A stretch of 53,044 bases of DNA from Bacteroidales bacterium (GCA_004557565.1 SFGS01000007.1:1-53044), one strand, 5' to 3'. Shown: positions 25,662 through 35,008, counted from the stretch's first letter. Translations and numbers: made by a program. Notes: generated by a model from the sequence alone, not told the origin.

Positions 25662-25761
25662 GTTCTACTTTGCGTTCTACTTATCGTTCTACTCTTTGTT
25701 CTAACTAACGTTCTATCAATCGTTTCGGTGTTCGATTGGGTGTTCTACCCCTATGTTCTAC
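25662..25761. repeat. GTTCTAC array with 12-bp period
   Basis: GTTCTAC or close variants start at 25662, 25674, 25686, 25698, 25710, (degenerate at 25722), 25730, 25742 and 25755. Most steps are exactly 12 bp. It lies between the integrase stop and the terminator of the phage operon. Similar short phased sites serve as integrase arm sites or operators; which applies here is unknown. Confidence 0.8.
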
Positions 25762-25770
25762 TTTGGCAGC

Positions 25771-25802
25771 AAAAATCCCCACTTCAAATGAGGTGGGGAT
25801 TG
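25771..25802 (-). terminator. Terminator of the tape-measure/tail-tip operon
   Basis: Read on the minus strand: AATCCCCACCTC, loop, GAAGTGGGGATTTTTG. A near-perfect 12-bp stem followed by a T-run, 22 nt after the last minus-strand gene. Confidence 0.9.
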
Positions 25803-25824
25803 CCATAAATAGAGGGTGGAAAAA

Positions 25825-27648
25825 TCAGTCCTTGACCGGATAGAAGCTGCCCTTGATTAACTGCGACATTCCTTGTGATGTGAATGTTGCAGTTAACTTT
25901 TCGCAGACGTAGCGTTTGCCACGAATGATGAAAAGGCTGCGAGGATTGGGGATTGTGTCGGAGAGAAACTTAAACGTAGCCTTTTGCTTTGGGTTCACTT
26001 GATAGACAGTGCGGTATTTGTTCAAAATCTTGTTGTTGAGCCGCAGAGTGGTGTGAGGACGGAAGTAACTTCCCCAGTCCTCCGCTATCACCACATCTTC
26101 GGTGTAAGGGTACGGGAGTTTGCCGTCGTAGTCGGCGGCAGCGTCCCACCACCCGATATAGATTTTGTCGTAATACTCGCTCTTTTTGTCCTTCTCGCCG
26201 GCTTCGATGTTCTGCACCGAGACAGGCTGATAGAAAGTATTGTCGATGCGCTGCTTGCGTTCCTCGCGGCTTTCGCCACGAACAAACGAGGCATCGCCCG
26301 AAGTGTCGTTCTCGTCGTAGCCCGAAAAAGCGAGGAAAAGGCAACGTCCGTATGTGGAGTCCGTGAAGTCAATCCATGCCGGAATAAACTCCACCTCGTT
26401 CTCCTCCGCCTCCTCGCTGTCATCGACAATGCGACCACCGAACAGGTTTACAGGCTGCAAAATGCACTTGTAAGAATATCTGTTCGGAAGCCAATCTCGC
26501 TTCTCGACGAGAGTTTTCTCAACGGCACGAATGACGAAGTAAATGTCGAGGTCTTTTGCGTAGAGCAACTTACCTATAGTCGAGCCACGCCCCGAATTGC
26601 CGTCCCACGTCGCATAACTCTTGTTAGCGGTGAGCAAAGCATTTAGTGTGTCATACTGCACAGCTCCGCTGCCCCACGACTTGATAAACCAGTCGCAGGA
26701 ATAGAACTTCCACATCTCGTGGTCGCACTCCGCATAGACAAGGTTCTTCGACTCGCGATATTCGCAGTTATCGTCCTCCACCGTGACTTCCACGGTGTGC
26801 TCGTCGATGACCTTGTCAATAGCCACCGGCGGCAGTGCGGCAAGAATGTCCTTAGAGTAGGCGAAACCGATGTGACGGCTGCGGTGGTCGATGTCGAACT
26901 CCGCTTCAAGAAAAGGTTCGAGCTTCTCGAAGAACTCCGCCACGGTCCAGTGCGGCAAAGCCCTGGCGAACTTCGGCATGTGCCAAGCGTAAGGGAGCGT
27001 GTTGCATACGAGCAGATAGCGGTGTTCCTCCTTTTCTTCCCACGCCGTAAAATCGTAGGTGTAGCCCACAGCTTCGCAAATCTTCTTCACGATATAGAGC
27101 AGATAAGGCTGCCACGATAAGCCTGTCGTGTCGTCGTGCCACGAATACGAGCCATTGACGTACTTCGTGCAGTTCTGAATGTTGCCCGAAGCATCATTCA
27201 CCCACGGCAAGGCGACAAAAGAGAGATTGTAGAAGCCGTCATTCCAGGCACGCATCGGCGTGATTGCCGAAGTGTAAACCGTAGTCGGCGAACCGAGGTC
27301 AAGTTCGTTGATGTAGATGTCATCGAAGGTAGTGTCGAAGTTCACTTCCGAGCGACCTTCGAGGAATTGCGTTTTCACTTCGGATTGTGAGATTTCCGTC
27401 ACGACGATAGAGCCACGCAGCACGAGTGCACGGTCAATGATTTGACAGTCGAAAATCACCTTGTTTGCCGCCACGTCGGCACGGTTGATGTTGCCGAAGA
27501 TAGCGAGGTTCTGCGAGCACCCACGTAGCGGAAAGGTGATTGTGAGCGAGTAGCCGTCAGAGCCGCTGAAAAGGCGGTTGTCGGCAATATATTCAAACGA
27601 AGTGTTCTCCTTGAGAGCAGCGAGTTTGCCGTTTATTAGAATCTTCAT
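25825..27648 (-). CDS. Phage tail-tip / baseplate hub-like protein
   Basis: A 607-aa protein encoded directly after the tape-measure gene, where siphophages place distal-tail (Dit) and hub (Tal) proteins. The N-terminus (MKILINGKLAALKENTSFEY) and a beta-rich first ~140 residues resemble a Dit-type domain. The middle (~180-330) has a region like gp27/Tal hub proteins (VAEFFEKLEPFLEAEFDID). I see no peptidoglycan hydrolase. It starts at the base where the tape-measure gene ends (overlapping start/stop), so the two are co-translated. The call rests mainly on position and fold impression; an uncharacterised structural protein is the alternative. Confidence 0.65.
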   Translation of the reverse strand: MKILINGKLAALKENTSFEYIADNRLFSGSDGYSLTITFPLRGCSQNLAIFGNINRADVAANKVIFDCQIIDRALVLRGSIVVTEISQSEVKTQFLEGRSEVNFDTTFDDIYINELDLGSPTTVYTSAITPMRAWNDGFYNLSFVALPWVNDASGNIQNCTKYVNGSYSWHDDTTGLSWQPYLLYIVKKICEAVGYTYDFTAWEEKEEHRYLLVCNTLPYAWHMPKFARALPHWTVAEFFEKLEPFLEAEFDIDHRSRHIGFAYSKDILAALPPVAIDKVIDEHTVEVTVEDDNCEYRESKNLVYAECDHEMWKFYSCDWFIKSWGSGAVQYDTLNALLTANKSYATWDGNSGRGSTIGKLLYAKDLDIYFVIRAVEKTLVEKRDWLPNRYSYKCILQPVNLFGGRIVDDSEEAEENEVEFIPAWIDFTDSTYGRCLFLAFSGYDENDTSGDASFVRGESREERKQRIDNTFYQPVSVQNIEAGEKDKKSEYYDKIYIGWWDAAADYDGKLPYPYTEDVVIAEDWGSYFRPHTTLRLNNKILNKYRTVYQVNPKQKATFKFLSDTIPNPRSLFIIRGKRYVCEKLTATFTSQGMSQLIKGSFYPVKD

Positions 27649-30600
27649 TACTTGCGAGTTTTAGGTGATTTATTGCGTAAAAGTCTTTCGTAGTCGTCCT
27701 GTGCCTTGTTGATGCCTTTGTCGCCGGTGACGGTAGCCACAGTGACAAAAGGCTCGTTCAATCTCTCATTCAGCCTGTCGAGTGTCTGCTCGATCTTCGT
27801 GTTAGGCGAAGTTTGAGCAGGAACATTAACGATGACATTAGGCTGAACGGATTGTTGCGGCTGCGAAGCAAGAAACATCGGAGCGGTGATAGAACGCGAC
27901 ACATCGGCTGCGTTTAGCGATCCGATAGTGTTAGTTCTCTGGGCGTATTCGAGTGCCTCGATAATCGGGCGAGTTTTCGGCGACTTCACAAGTTTCTGTG
28001 AAGCCACCCATTCCCCTGCGTGAACGATGCCGACAGGTTCATTGGAACGACCGTCGGGAGTAAAACCGCCCGCAGAATAGCCCTGCGCCTCCGCAGCCTG
28101 CTGCTGTTTCTTGATAGCCGCAATCTGAATCATACCGGCAGCCACAGCCATACCAGCCGCAATAGGAGCAAGAATATAGCCGATGACCGGGATAGCGGCG
28201 GCAGAGCCGTAGGCAGAAATGGCGTTTTGAGCCGTTTGCGCCACCGCTTGGATAACCTGCATGGCGAACATCTTGCGGTTCGCCTCGTTCTTCGCCTTGG
28301 CGATTTCCTTTTCCTTTTGCGCCTCGAGTTTCTTCACCTTGTAGGAGTTGCCCTCGGCAGCGGAGATTTCCTTGTCGTAGCGTTTCTCGATTGCGGCAGT
28401 CTCGATTTCGAGTTCCGCCTGAATAAGAGAAGAAAGCGAAGAAAAGATAGCACCCATTCCCGAAGTCAGCGTGGATATAGCACCCTGCATCGCCTTTCCA
28501 CCGTCGCCATTCAGCCACTCCACTGAGTCGGCAATGGCACGCTGCATCCTGTTGCGTTCATCTTCCTCTGCGAGCAAACCATAACGCTTTTGCAGAGCGA
28601 GCTTCGCTTGCTGAAAAGCCTCCTCGATGCGCAGTTTTTCGTCCGCATTGTCGCCGGCAGCGGCAATTTCGCGGTCATAGACAGTCTGCAATAGAGCCAA
28701 ATCGGCATCGTATTTGGCTTGCCGTTCCTGCGGATTGTCGCCGAAAAACTCCTTCTTCATCGAGGCGAGTTTGCGCTCGTTTTCCTCCGTTTCACGTTGG
28801 CGGCGTTGCATCTGCGCAATGAGCAAAGACTGCAACTGCTGCTCCGCCTGAAGCCGCTCCTTTGAGCCTTCGGCATAAATTTTAGAGAGATTTTGCTGAT
28901 GCAGAATTTCGTACTCCTCGATACGTTGGTCGTAAGTTTCCTTGGAGATTTGACCGTCGATGTAAAACTGCTTCACCTCCGCCATTTGAGCATTATAGCG
29001 GTCATTTTCAGCGTCCACCGACTGCGAGAGCAAAGCCGCGTCGGCGTGCTGCTGTTGCTTCATCTGCGCCTCACGCCACTTTGCAGTAATCTGCAAACGC
29101 TCGTCCTCCGAGAGGTCAGTGTGCAACAGTTGCCTTTCGTAGAACTCCACAGCGATGCGGTCCATTTCGGCAGTATAGGCAAGATAGTCCTTCTTGCCGG
29201 TAGCGTAAGCGATACGAGCCGAAGCCTCCTCACGCTCACGCCATCGTTGCTCCTCCGCAAAGCGGTCGGCAACGACAGTAGAGCCGCCACCGCTGCCACC
29301 GCCGCCGTTAGGAATATTAACGTCGCTCACACTTCCGGCATCGGCGATAGCCGCCTCCGAGACGTTATATTTCTGACGCAGATACTCGTTAGCCTCATTC
29401 AGTTGCCGCTGCTTCGTGATATTGGCATTATAAGCAGAGCGAGAAGCGTTCAGTGTCTCGCCTGTCGAAGCCACCTTGTTAGCGTAGGGAGTAACATTGA
29501 CTAAGCCACCGGCAGCTGCATCGGTAGAGTTTGTATAAGCAATGTTATTCTCTTGCTCGCGAGCACGGTTCCAATCAGCAACCGCAGCATTGTGAGCACG
29601 TTCGTCAGCCTCCATTTGTGCCCTCAAACCGGGAGCCTGCTGTTCCAAGGTAAGAAGTTCCTTTTCGTTCTCCTCGATTTTAGCCGCAGCGGCACGAGCG
29701 CGAGCCACCTCGATGATAGCGTCACGGAGATTATTGTACTGCGTTTTCGCCTTACCCACCATAATCTCCTCCGTCGAAAGATTCTTGAAATAGTCAGGAT
29801 AGAGCTTCTGCAAGCGTTCCGCCGCCTTTCGACGCTCATCTTTCGACTTCGCTTCATCGACCGCAGTCTTGTAGAGAGCCTCTACACGGCTCATCTCGTT
29901 AGCCGCAGACTGCGCAGCCGCCTCCGACAAGTCGGTGAGGCTTTTCTTGTATTCCTCCATTTCCTTGCGAGCCTTTTCCTCCTCGGCACGCTGCTGCTTA
30001 AATTTCTGTGTGAGGTTGTAGATGCCGACGCCGAGGGCAACGACAGCGGAGATTATCAGCCCCCATGGAGATGCCTTCATCGACTGATTAAGGAACGTGA
30101 TAGCCGTACCTGCGGCCTTAGTTCCTTTCGTGAGGGCTATAATCGCCACATCACACAGCCCCACCACATAGCGGAATGCCGAAACGATCGTCTTGCCCGA
30201 CAGCAAGACAGCGTTCCACGCCAATTGAGCCACCTTAGCCACAGCAATAGTAGCATAATACGAGGCGATAGCCGCCACGAGAGGCACAATAACACGGCGG
30301 TATTCAATAAGGAACGACACTATCGTGTTAAGGACACGGAGGAAAATTCCCGAAGAAGTATAGATATGCTTCATAACCGGATAGAGTTTTTCTCCGAGTT
30401 CGATAGCGAGTTCCGTTACACGCTTCCTTGCCTTGTCGATAGCCGCCTGAGCCGTGTTATTGAATATTTCATATTCCTTGGTCGCTGACGAAGCTTCACG
30501 GAAAGCCTTGTCAGCCTCGCCCATCTGCCATTTCACTTCGTCGAGGTGCATGGCGAGCGTGGAAAGCACCTGCGACACACGAGCCGCATCGAGACCCATC

Positions 30601-31808
30601 TCCTTGAACGCCGGGGCGAGCATCATCGTGGCATTCTCGAAGCCCACGTCCTTACCCATATTCTGCAATGCTTCAAGGAACATCAGCAAGCCGTCTTTCG
30701 CTGAATGCTTCAATGTCTCATTAAGTTTTTCAGCGTCCATTCCGAGCGTGGCGGCAAACTCGTGGTTCTTGTTGGCAAGGTTCATAATCACCTTTTGGAT
30801 AGCTGTTGCCGACATCTCCACCTTTTGGCCGTTGGCATCGAGGACAGCGCCAAAAGCGAGGATTTGCGGAATTGTAAGACCGGCTTGCGAGCCGATACCA
30901 GCCATACGTTGTGCAAACTCCACAAGATAAGGCTTAGAAGCCGTACAGTTTTGCGACAGCACATTCACCGTAGAGCCGACGGCAAGCATCGCATCTTTGG
31001 TGCCGAGCAGTTCCTCGACACCGAAGATGTTAGTCAACTTGGCGATGGTCTGCGTGGCACCCTCTCCGAGGTCCACGAGAGCCACGTTGATGATGTCCGC
31101 GGCTTCCACATAACCTTGTACCGATTCGAGCGTATTCTTTCCGAGGCGACCGGCTTCTTGGGCGAGTTCGTTCAACTTCTCACGAGAAGTGCGAGTGTCC
31201 ATCTTCTTAAACGCCTCATTCAGTTCGAGCACCTTTTGCTCCGTCAGCCCCGTGTACTTTCGGGTGTTGGCGAGTTCTTCCTCCATTTCAGCGAAAGCGT
31301 TCACCGCCTTTCGACCCGCCATAACCAAACCGGTGATAGCGGCAGCAAGCCCCATAATGAAAGTTTGAGCATTGTTGAGCCACATATTCATTCTATCCCA
31401 CCGGGATTGCTGAGTTGCGAGAGTGGCATTGACCTTTTGCAATTCAGTTTTCACCGCCTTAATCTTGGCGACGTGAGCGTCCCAAGCGGCGGTGCCGCGT
31501 TGAATGCCCGACAACTGCGACTGCAAGGTTTTCAGCGTCTTGTTCAGTTCCTTAGGCGAAGCCTTGTCAAGGCGACGGAGCACTTGGTCAGCGGTAGCTG
31601 CCGAGCCTTGCAGTTGAGTAATCATTCGGTTGGTGTTGGAGAGTTCACGTTGCAGTTTACGCATCGTAGCCTTGTCGCCGGCGGTAGCCGCTTTGGCGAT
31701 TTTCTTCTCCAAGTTCTGAGCCTCACGTTGAAGCGTGGAGAGCATTTGTTGCGCCTGTTTGCCGTTCACCGAGAGAACGACATTGGCAGTTGAAGTGTAG
31801 TTAGCCAT
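27648..31808 (-). CDS. Phage tail tape-measure protein
   Basis: A 1386-aa TP901-type tape measure that sets tail length and exits with the DNA. An N-terminal coiled coil (~15-130) is followed by the conserved PhageMin_Tail core (~150-480), with YTGLTEQKVLELNEAFKKMD and NTLESVQGYVEAADI. Hydrophobic helices follow (~490-620), then long charged coiled coils (~640-1190) and an Ala/Gly-rich membrane-active region (~1200-1270). By the usual ~1.5 angstrom per residue the tail would be roughly 200 nm. Upstream are the fourth late-type promoter (31915-31950) and a ~100-nt leader with strong hairpins. Confidence 0.93.
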   Translation of the reverse strand: MANYTSTANVVLSVNGKQAQQMLSTLQREAQNLEKKIAKAATAGDKATMRKLQRELSNTNRMITQLQGSAATADQVLRRLDKASPKELNKTLKTLQSQLSGIQRGTAAWDAHVAKIKAVKTELQKVNATLATQQSRWDRMNMWLNNAQTFIMGLAAAITGLVMAGRKAVNAFAEMEEELANTRKYTGLTEQKVLELNEAFKKMDTRTSREKLNELAQEAGRLGKNTLESVQGYVEAADIINVALVDLGEGATQTIAKLTNIFGVEELLGTKDAMLAVGSTVNVLSQNCTASKPYLVEFAQRMAGIGSQAGLTIPQILAFGAVLDANGQKVEMSATAIQKVIMNLANKNHEFAATLGMDAEKLNETLKHSAKDGLLMFLEALQNMGKDVGFENATMMLAPAFKEMGLDAARVSQVLSTLAMHLDEVKWQMGEADKAFREASSATKEYEIFNNTAQAAIDKARKRVTELAIELGEKLYPVMKHIYTSSGIFLRVLNTIVSFLIEYRRVIVPLVAAIASYYATIAVAKVAQLAWNAVLLSGKTIVSAFRYVVGLCDVAIIALTKGTKAAGTAITFLNQSMKASPWGLIISAVVALGVGIYNLTQKFKQQRAEEEKARKEMEEYKKSLTDLSEAAAQSAANEMSRVEALYKTAVDEAKSKDERRKAAERLQKLYPDYFKNLSTEEIMVGKAKTQYNNLRDAIIEVARARAAAAKIEENEKELLTLEQQAPGLRAQMEADERAHNAAVADWNRAREQENNIAYTNSTDAAAGGLVNVTPYANKVASTGETLNASRSAYNANITKQRQLNEANEYLRQKYNVSEAAIADAGSVSDVNIPNGGGGSGGGSTVVADRFAEEQRWREREEASARIAYATGKKDYLAYTAEMDRIAVEFYERQLLHTDLSEDERLQITAKWREAQMKQQQHADAALLSQSVDAENDRYNAQMAEVKQFYIDGQISKETYDQRIEEYEILHQQNLSKIYAEGSKERLQAEQQLQSLLIAQMQRRQRETEENERKLASMKKEFFGDNPQERQAKYDADLALLQTVYDREIAAAGDNADEKLRIEEAFQQAKLALQKRYGLLAEEDERNRMQRAIADSVEWLNGDGGKAMQGAISTLTSGMGAIFSSLSSLIQAELEIETAAIEKRYDKEISAAEGNSYKVKKLEAQKEKEIAKAKNEANRKMFAMQVIQAVAQTAQNAISAYGSAAAIPVIGYILAPIAAGMAVAAGMIQIAAIKKQQQAAEAQGYSAGGFTPDGRSNEPVGIVHAGEWVASQKLVKSPKTRPIIEALEYAQRTNTIGSLNAADVSRSITAPMFLASQPQQSVQPNVIVNVPAQTSPNTKIEQTLDRLNERLNEPFVTVATVTGDKGINKAQDDYERLLRNKSPKTRK

Positions 31809-31891
31809 ATAGGAGTGTTTATTGTTTAGAATTTATCGTTTAGCGAGTGGTATCAGGGAAGAATGTGCTCTAAGTGCATTTTCCCGGGACA

Positions 31892-32053
31892 CTCAAATTT
31901 GTTGCTTTGAGTAGCAAATTTGAGCGAAAATTTTGGCACCATAAAAGACACTGGCACAGCGTGTAAAGTGTGAAAAAATGGGGCGAAAATTTGGCAAGTT
32001 TTCAGTTTGTTAAGGGCTGAAAACGCTAATCGGCTATGAAATAGCCGATTAAG
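31892..32053. other. Hairpin-rich leader upstream of the tape-measure gene
   Basis: Three hairpins: CTCAAATTTG/CAAATTTGAG (31892-31923), TTTTCAG/GCTGAAAA-type (~32000-32025), and AATCGGCTAT/ATAGCCGATT (32031-32053, 10-bp perfect stem). The first overlaps the -7 box of the late promoter. They may form a regulatory leader or boundary. Confidence 0.55.
31915..31950 (-). promoter_or_regulatory. Late-type promoter, copy 4 (tape measure)
   Basis: Minus strand: TGTCTTTT (31950-31943), 20-nt spacer, CAAATTTG (31922-31915). The -33-side motif and spacing equal the other three copies; the -7 box has CA in place of TA. Confidence 0.6.
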
Positions 32054-32099
32054 GGGTGCAGGGGAAGTATTCCGCCTGCTACCGTCTGTAAAGACCCCC

Positions 32100-33790
32100 C
32101 ACCGCCCTCAATCGTTTTTCCGACTTCGCCCTCGCTCTCCGAGCGGAATATGCGAGCGATGTGCGGTCAAATCGTTGGCGTGAGAGCCAAAATCGGCTTG
32201 CCGAATTTGGACTCCACGGCAACACCTATCTCTTGCCTTGGCAAGGTAATACACTGCGAAGGGCGGTGATGACGAGGCTGTGCGCAATGGAGATGATGAC
32301 GGCGAGAGCGGAGCGGATTTGGAGTTGTTCAGGCAATTAGTGGCGATGCCGCCGAAGAAGTGTCGTCGGGCTGCTTGCAGTTCGATGTCACTGTGCGGTG
32401 TCGCCACGTTAAGACTGCCCGAACAAAACTCGAAAGCAGAGCAGCGGCAGCCGTCATAGGCGCAATGGAGTTAGTGCCACGTCGCACCGCACTGAGCGAA
32501 TAATCAACAGAGCCGTAGGCGAATAATGCGAGTGCACCGCTATGTTGGGAAGGAGGCGATGATAGTAACTATCCTGCTCGCAGTGGAGAACGGAGCGAGA
32601 AGGCTCTGCCTAAAAGCACTTTGAACAAGGGAGGTATCAGACAACAGCGTTAGCCGTTGAAAGAGTGTGTAGCAAAGCGGTAGCGGTGTGCAGCAGCGGA
32701 GTTGGAGCAGATACCGTAGGAGCACAGCGAGTGCGGTATCGCGGAAACGTAGAGGCTTCACATTGCTATACTCTCTTGTTCCGATGCACCGACCGGGCGG
32801 TGAAACCGCTGTTCTGAGTGCAAAGGCAAAAGACTTCCGCGGAGGGCGCAACGGAGAACGTGGAGAGATTGCATCATCGCTTCCGGGTGGGAGGGGCATC
32901 TATGAGCACTCGCCATAGCGTAGCGAAAAATGAAAATCGTTTCTCGTTAATCGTGGCAACGCCAGTTGCGAGCCTTGAGCCGAAGAACGAGAAACGTCAA
33001 ATCAATGCAGCCAATGGAAGTATAATTGTCGGCTAAGCTCGTGCGGAGAACGGAACGAGCGGACGACAGCACAAAGGCAGTTGGAGCATAGGTCGGTTTC
33101 GGAGCGGCTTGACGGAAGGAGTGTGTGAGAAAGCGGAAGCGGCTCAATGACCGGGCGACGGAGCAGACACCGTCGAGTGCAGCGAGTGCGGTGTCGCGGA
33201 GGCGTATAGGTCAGGGAGTTGGCACAATCTCCTGTTCCGAACCCGACCGATTACTGCTCGTACTGCCGTGCCGTTGTCCGCCGTGGAGGGCGAAGCGAAG
33301 AATGTTAGCCGACGTGTTCCATTGGCGACAAATCCGCTTTGCCGTAAGGCGAATAATGCGAGTGCACCGCTAAAAGGGAAAGAAGGCGATGACAGTATAA
33401 CTCCTGCTCGCAGTGAAGAACGTAGCGAGAAGGCTCTGCCTAAAAGCACTTTGAACAAGGGAGGTATCGGACAACAGCGTTAGCCGTTGAAAGAGTGTGT
33501 AGCAAAGCGGTAGCGGTGTGCAGCAGCGTAGTTGGAGCAGATACCGTATGAGCGCAGCGAGTGCGGTATCGCGGAGACGTAGAGGCTTCACATTGCTACA
33601 CTCTCTTGTTCCGATGCGCCGACCGGGCGGCAGAGCCGCTGTTCTAAGTGCAAAGGCAAAAGACTTCCGTGGAGGGCGCAACGGAGAAAGTGGAGAGATT
33701 GCATCATCGCCTTCGGGTGGGAGGGTCAAAGATGAGCACTCGCCAAAAGCGAAGCGACCTATCCTCACGGACAAGTCGCCTACTTATGAA
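32100..33790. repeat. 1.7-kb gene-free region with long repeats
   Basis: No convincing protein gene. Copy A (~32519-32915) and copy B (~33350-33748) are about 400 bp each and roughly 90% identical, in direct orientation 831 bp apart. A diverged third copy (~33060-33300) shares AGTGTGTGAGAAAGCGGAAGC-like and AGCGAGTGCGGTGTCGCGG-like stretches. Minus-strand frames stay open through A and B, but the differences between them are largely amino-acid changing, which argues against selection on protein. Many local palindromes (for example GATACCG...CGGTATC) suggest structured RNA. The flanking genes are the spanin (right) and the tape measure (left). Confidence 0.75.
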
Positions 33791-33796
33791 AAAACT

Positions 33797-34276
33797 TTAC
33801 TTACTATGTAGTTTAATGAAGAAAAAGAGTATGATTGCAATGGCAAGAAAAACCAAAATCACGCTTCCGTCAGGAGGCTTATAAACACCGGAACTCTCAG
33901 AGTTCGTATTATCCTCGCGTTGCGTTGTGCGGTGAACCGCCAACGTGTCAATAACTACGGAGTCTGTCTTGACAGACTGATTTACAGACGTTTTGCTGGC
34001 GATTGAGGCGTGTCGGGCGCGGAGGTGCAACCGGGACGGTTGCGCCGCAGCAACCGCCGCCGATGAGCGACAACTATCAACAATCGGCTCGACGTAGATG
34101 TCGAGGCTGTCGAAGTCGCCAGACCACGACGCAACCATATCAAGGAGCGACTGCGACGACGATGTGGTTGCTGTCGTATTCGTCAGCCGGACATCTTCGG
34201 AAAAATCCGACTGCACTTGCTTCTGCGAGCGGCACGAGCAGAGCAAAATCAACGAAAGGAGAACTAAAGTTCGCAT
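33797..34276 (-). CDS. Unimolecular spanin-like lipoprotein
   Basis: A 159-aa protein with a lipoprotein signal peptide (MRTLVLLSLILLCSCRSQ; Cys 13 or 15) and a C-terminal transmembrane helix (VILVFLAIAIILFFFI, ~139-154). An outer-membrane lipid anchor joined through a soluble linker to an inner-membrane helix is the layout of u-spanins, which fuse the two membranes in the last step of phage lysis. It overlaps the amidase gene by 13 bp, completing a holin-amidase-spanin lysis cassette. Sequence identity to known spanins is not expected, so the call rests on topology and position. Confidence 0.8.
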   Translation of the reverse strand: MRTLVLLSLILLCSCRSQKQVQSDFSEDVRLTNTTATTSSSQSLLDMVASWSGDFDSLDIYVEPIVDSCRSSAAVAAAQPSRLHLRARHASIASKTSVNQSVKTDSVVIDTLAVHRTTQREDNTNSESSGVYKPPDGSVILVFLAIAIILFFFIKLHSK

Positions 34277-34677
34277 AGCCCCGAAGTCTTGACGTTAAAC
34301 GAAGGACAGGCTTTAGCCGCAAACTCGTTGTGACCGTGAACGCTTGCGTTCGGGAAACGGCGGCGCAGTTCGGTGATGAGCCGAACGAGCGACTGCTTTT
34401 GAGCCTCGGTGCGAGTGTCCTTAGGCGTTTTGCCATTGGAGGCGCAGCCACCGATGTAGCAAATGCCGATTGAGTTGGCGTTATGCCCCAAACAATGAGC
34501 ACCGACCTCCTCAATGGCTCGTCCTTTGTGAACGCTGCCGTCAAGGTAAATCACGAAGTGATAGCCGATGCACTTGAAGCCACGCTTCTTGTGCCAGGCA
34601 TCGATGTCGGCGACCGTGAAGGCTTTGCCTTCAGGTGTCGCAGCACAATGAATGATAATTTCGTCAATCTTTCTCAT
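34264..34677 (-). CDS. N-acetylmuramoyl-L-alanine amidase (endolysin)
   Basis: A 137-aa Amidase_2/PGRP-fold enzyme that cuts the bond between MurNAc and L-Ala during lysis. Zinc ligands and catalytic residues match the spacing in T7 lysozyme: H10 (IIHCAAT), Y39, H116 (HGHNEF), K122 and C124 (KACPSF). No signal peptide, so release needs the holin encoded immediately upstream (4-bp overlap). It is a minimal single-domain enzyme without a cell-wall-binding module, typical of Bacteroidales prophages. Confidence 0.92.
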   Translation of the reverse strand: MRKIDEIIIHCAATPEGKAFTVADIDAWHKKRGFKCIGYHFVIYLDGSVHKGRAIEEVGAHCLGHNANSIGICYIGGCASNGKTPKDTRTEAQKQSLVRLITELRRRFPNASVHGHNEFAAKACPSFNVKTSGLCEL

Positions 34678-34874
34678 TTGTTCTTGTATTTATAGTGGTA
34701 GTCAATGCCGAACAGCGAACCGACAAAAGTCAGGATTTCGCCGAAGGCGATAAGCACTGAGTTGTCGATAACGCCGGTAGGCGGAACGATAAAACCTGCG
34801 ATGAGCAACCCTGCGCCGAGTACGATAAGTACCACGGCTGAAATGAGTTGCAATTTACTGTCGATTCGTTTCAT
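34674..34874 (-). CDS. Holin-like membrane protein
   Basis: A 66-aa protein with two predicted TM helices (~8-28 and ~38-56) and a basic C-terminus (YHYKYKNK). Its place directly before the amidase with a 4-bp overlap is the classic holin position. There is no sequence motif to prove pore formation. It is separated from the upstream fibre gene by the triple-hairpin RNA locus encoded on the other strand. Confidence 0.75.
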   Translation of the reverse strand: MKRIDSKLQLISAVVLIVLGAGLLIAGFIVPPTGVIDNSVLIAFGEILTFVGSLFGIDYHYKYKNK

Positions 34875-34880
34875 AATCTA

Positions 34881-34911
34881 TTGTGAATGTGAAAAATAAT
34901 TCGTAAATTTG
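34881..34911 (+). promoter_or_regulatory. Plus-strand promoter of the triple-hairpin RNA
   Basis: TTG (34881-34883), 20-nt spacer, TAAATTTG (34904-34911): a canonical Bacteroidetes promoter, oriented against the phage structural genes. Predicted start ~34918. Confidence 0.75.
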
Positions 34912-34917
34912 CAGTGT

Positions 34918-35008
34918 ATTGAGGTGAGCGTATGCTTATCTCTTGGTATTCCGTTGGGCGACTGCTTTACGGTTTTTGTAGATGTGGGCGAATGCTTACA
35001 TCTTTTTT
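34918..35008 (+). ncRNA. Triple-hairpin small RNA (three 30-nt repeats)
   Basis: Three hairpins with centres exactly 30 nt apart: 34921-34942, 34951-34972 and 34980-35003. Their tips are near-identical (GAGCGTATGCTT, GGGCGACTGCTT, GGGCGAATGCTT), while stem bases vary with mostly compensating pairs. The third has a 10-bp stem followed by TTTTTT, making it the terminator. With the promoter at 34881-34911 this defines a ~90-nt stand-alone transcript. A 32-codon GTG-initiated frame also runs through, so a leader peptide is possible. Repeat layout recalls type III antitoxin RNAs, but no toxin gene follows. Confidence 0.75.

Noticed and set aside
32519..33748. Template/variable repeats of a diversity-generating retroelement
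   Set aside because: Differences between the copies are not confined to adenines of one copy, no reverse transcriptase is present, and the repeats are not at the end of a receptor gene.
32540..33774. Open minus-strand frames of ~119 and 134 codons in the 400-bp repeats
   Set aside because: The two copies differ mainly by amino-acid-changing substitutions, composition is Leu/Arg/Ser/Pro-rich as in antisense noise, and no start context is shared.
34918..35008. Mini-CRISPR array (30-nt period)
   Set aside because: The repeated part is the hairpin tip, there are no unique spacers of constant length, and no cas gene is near.
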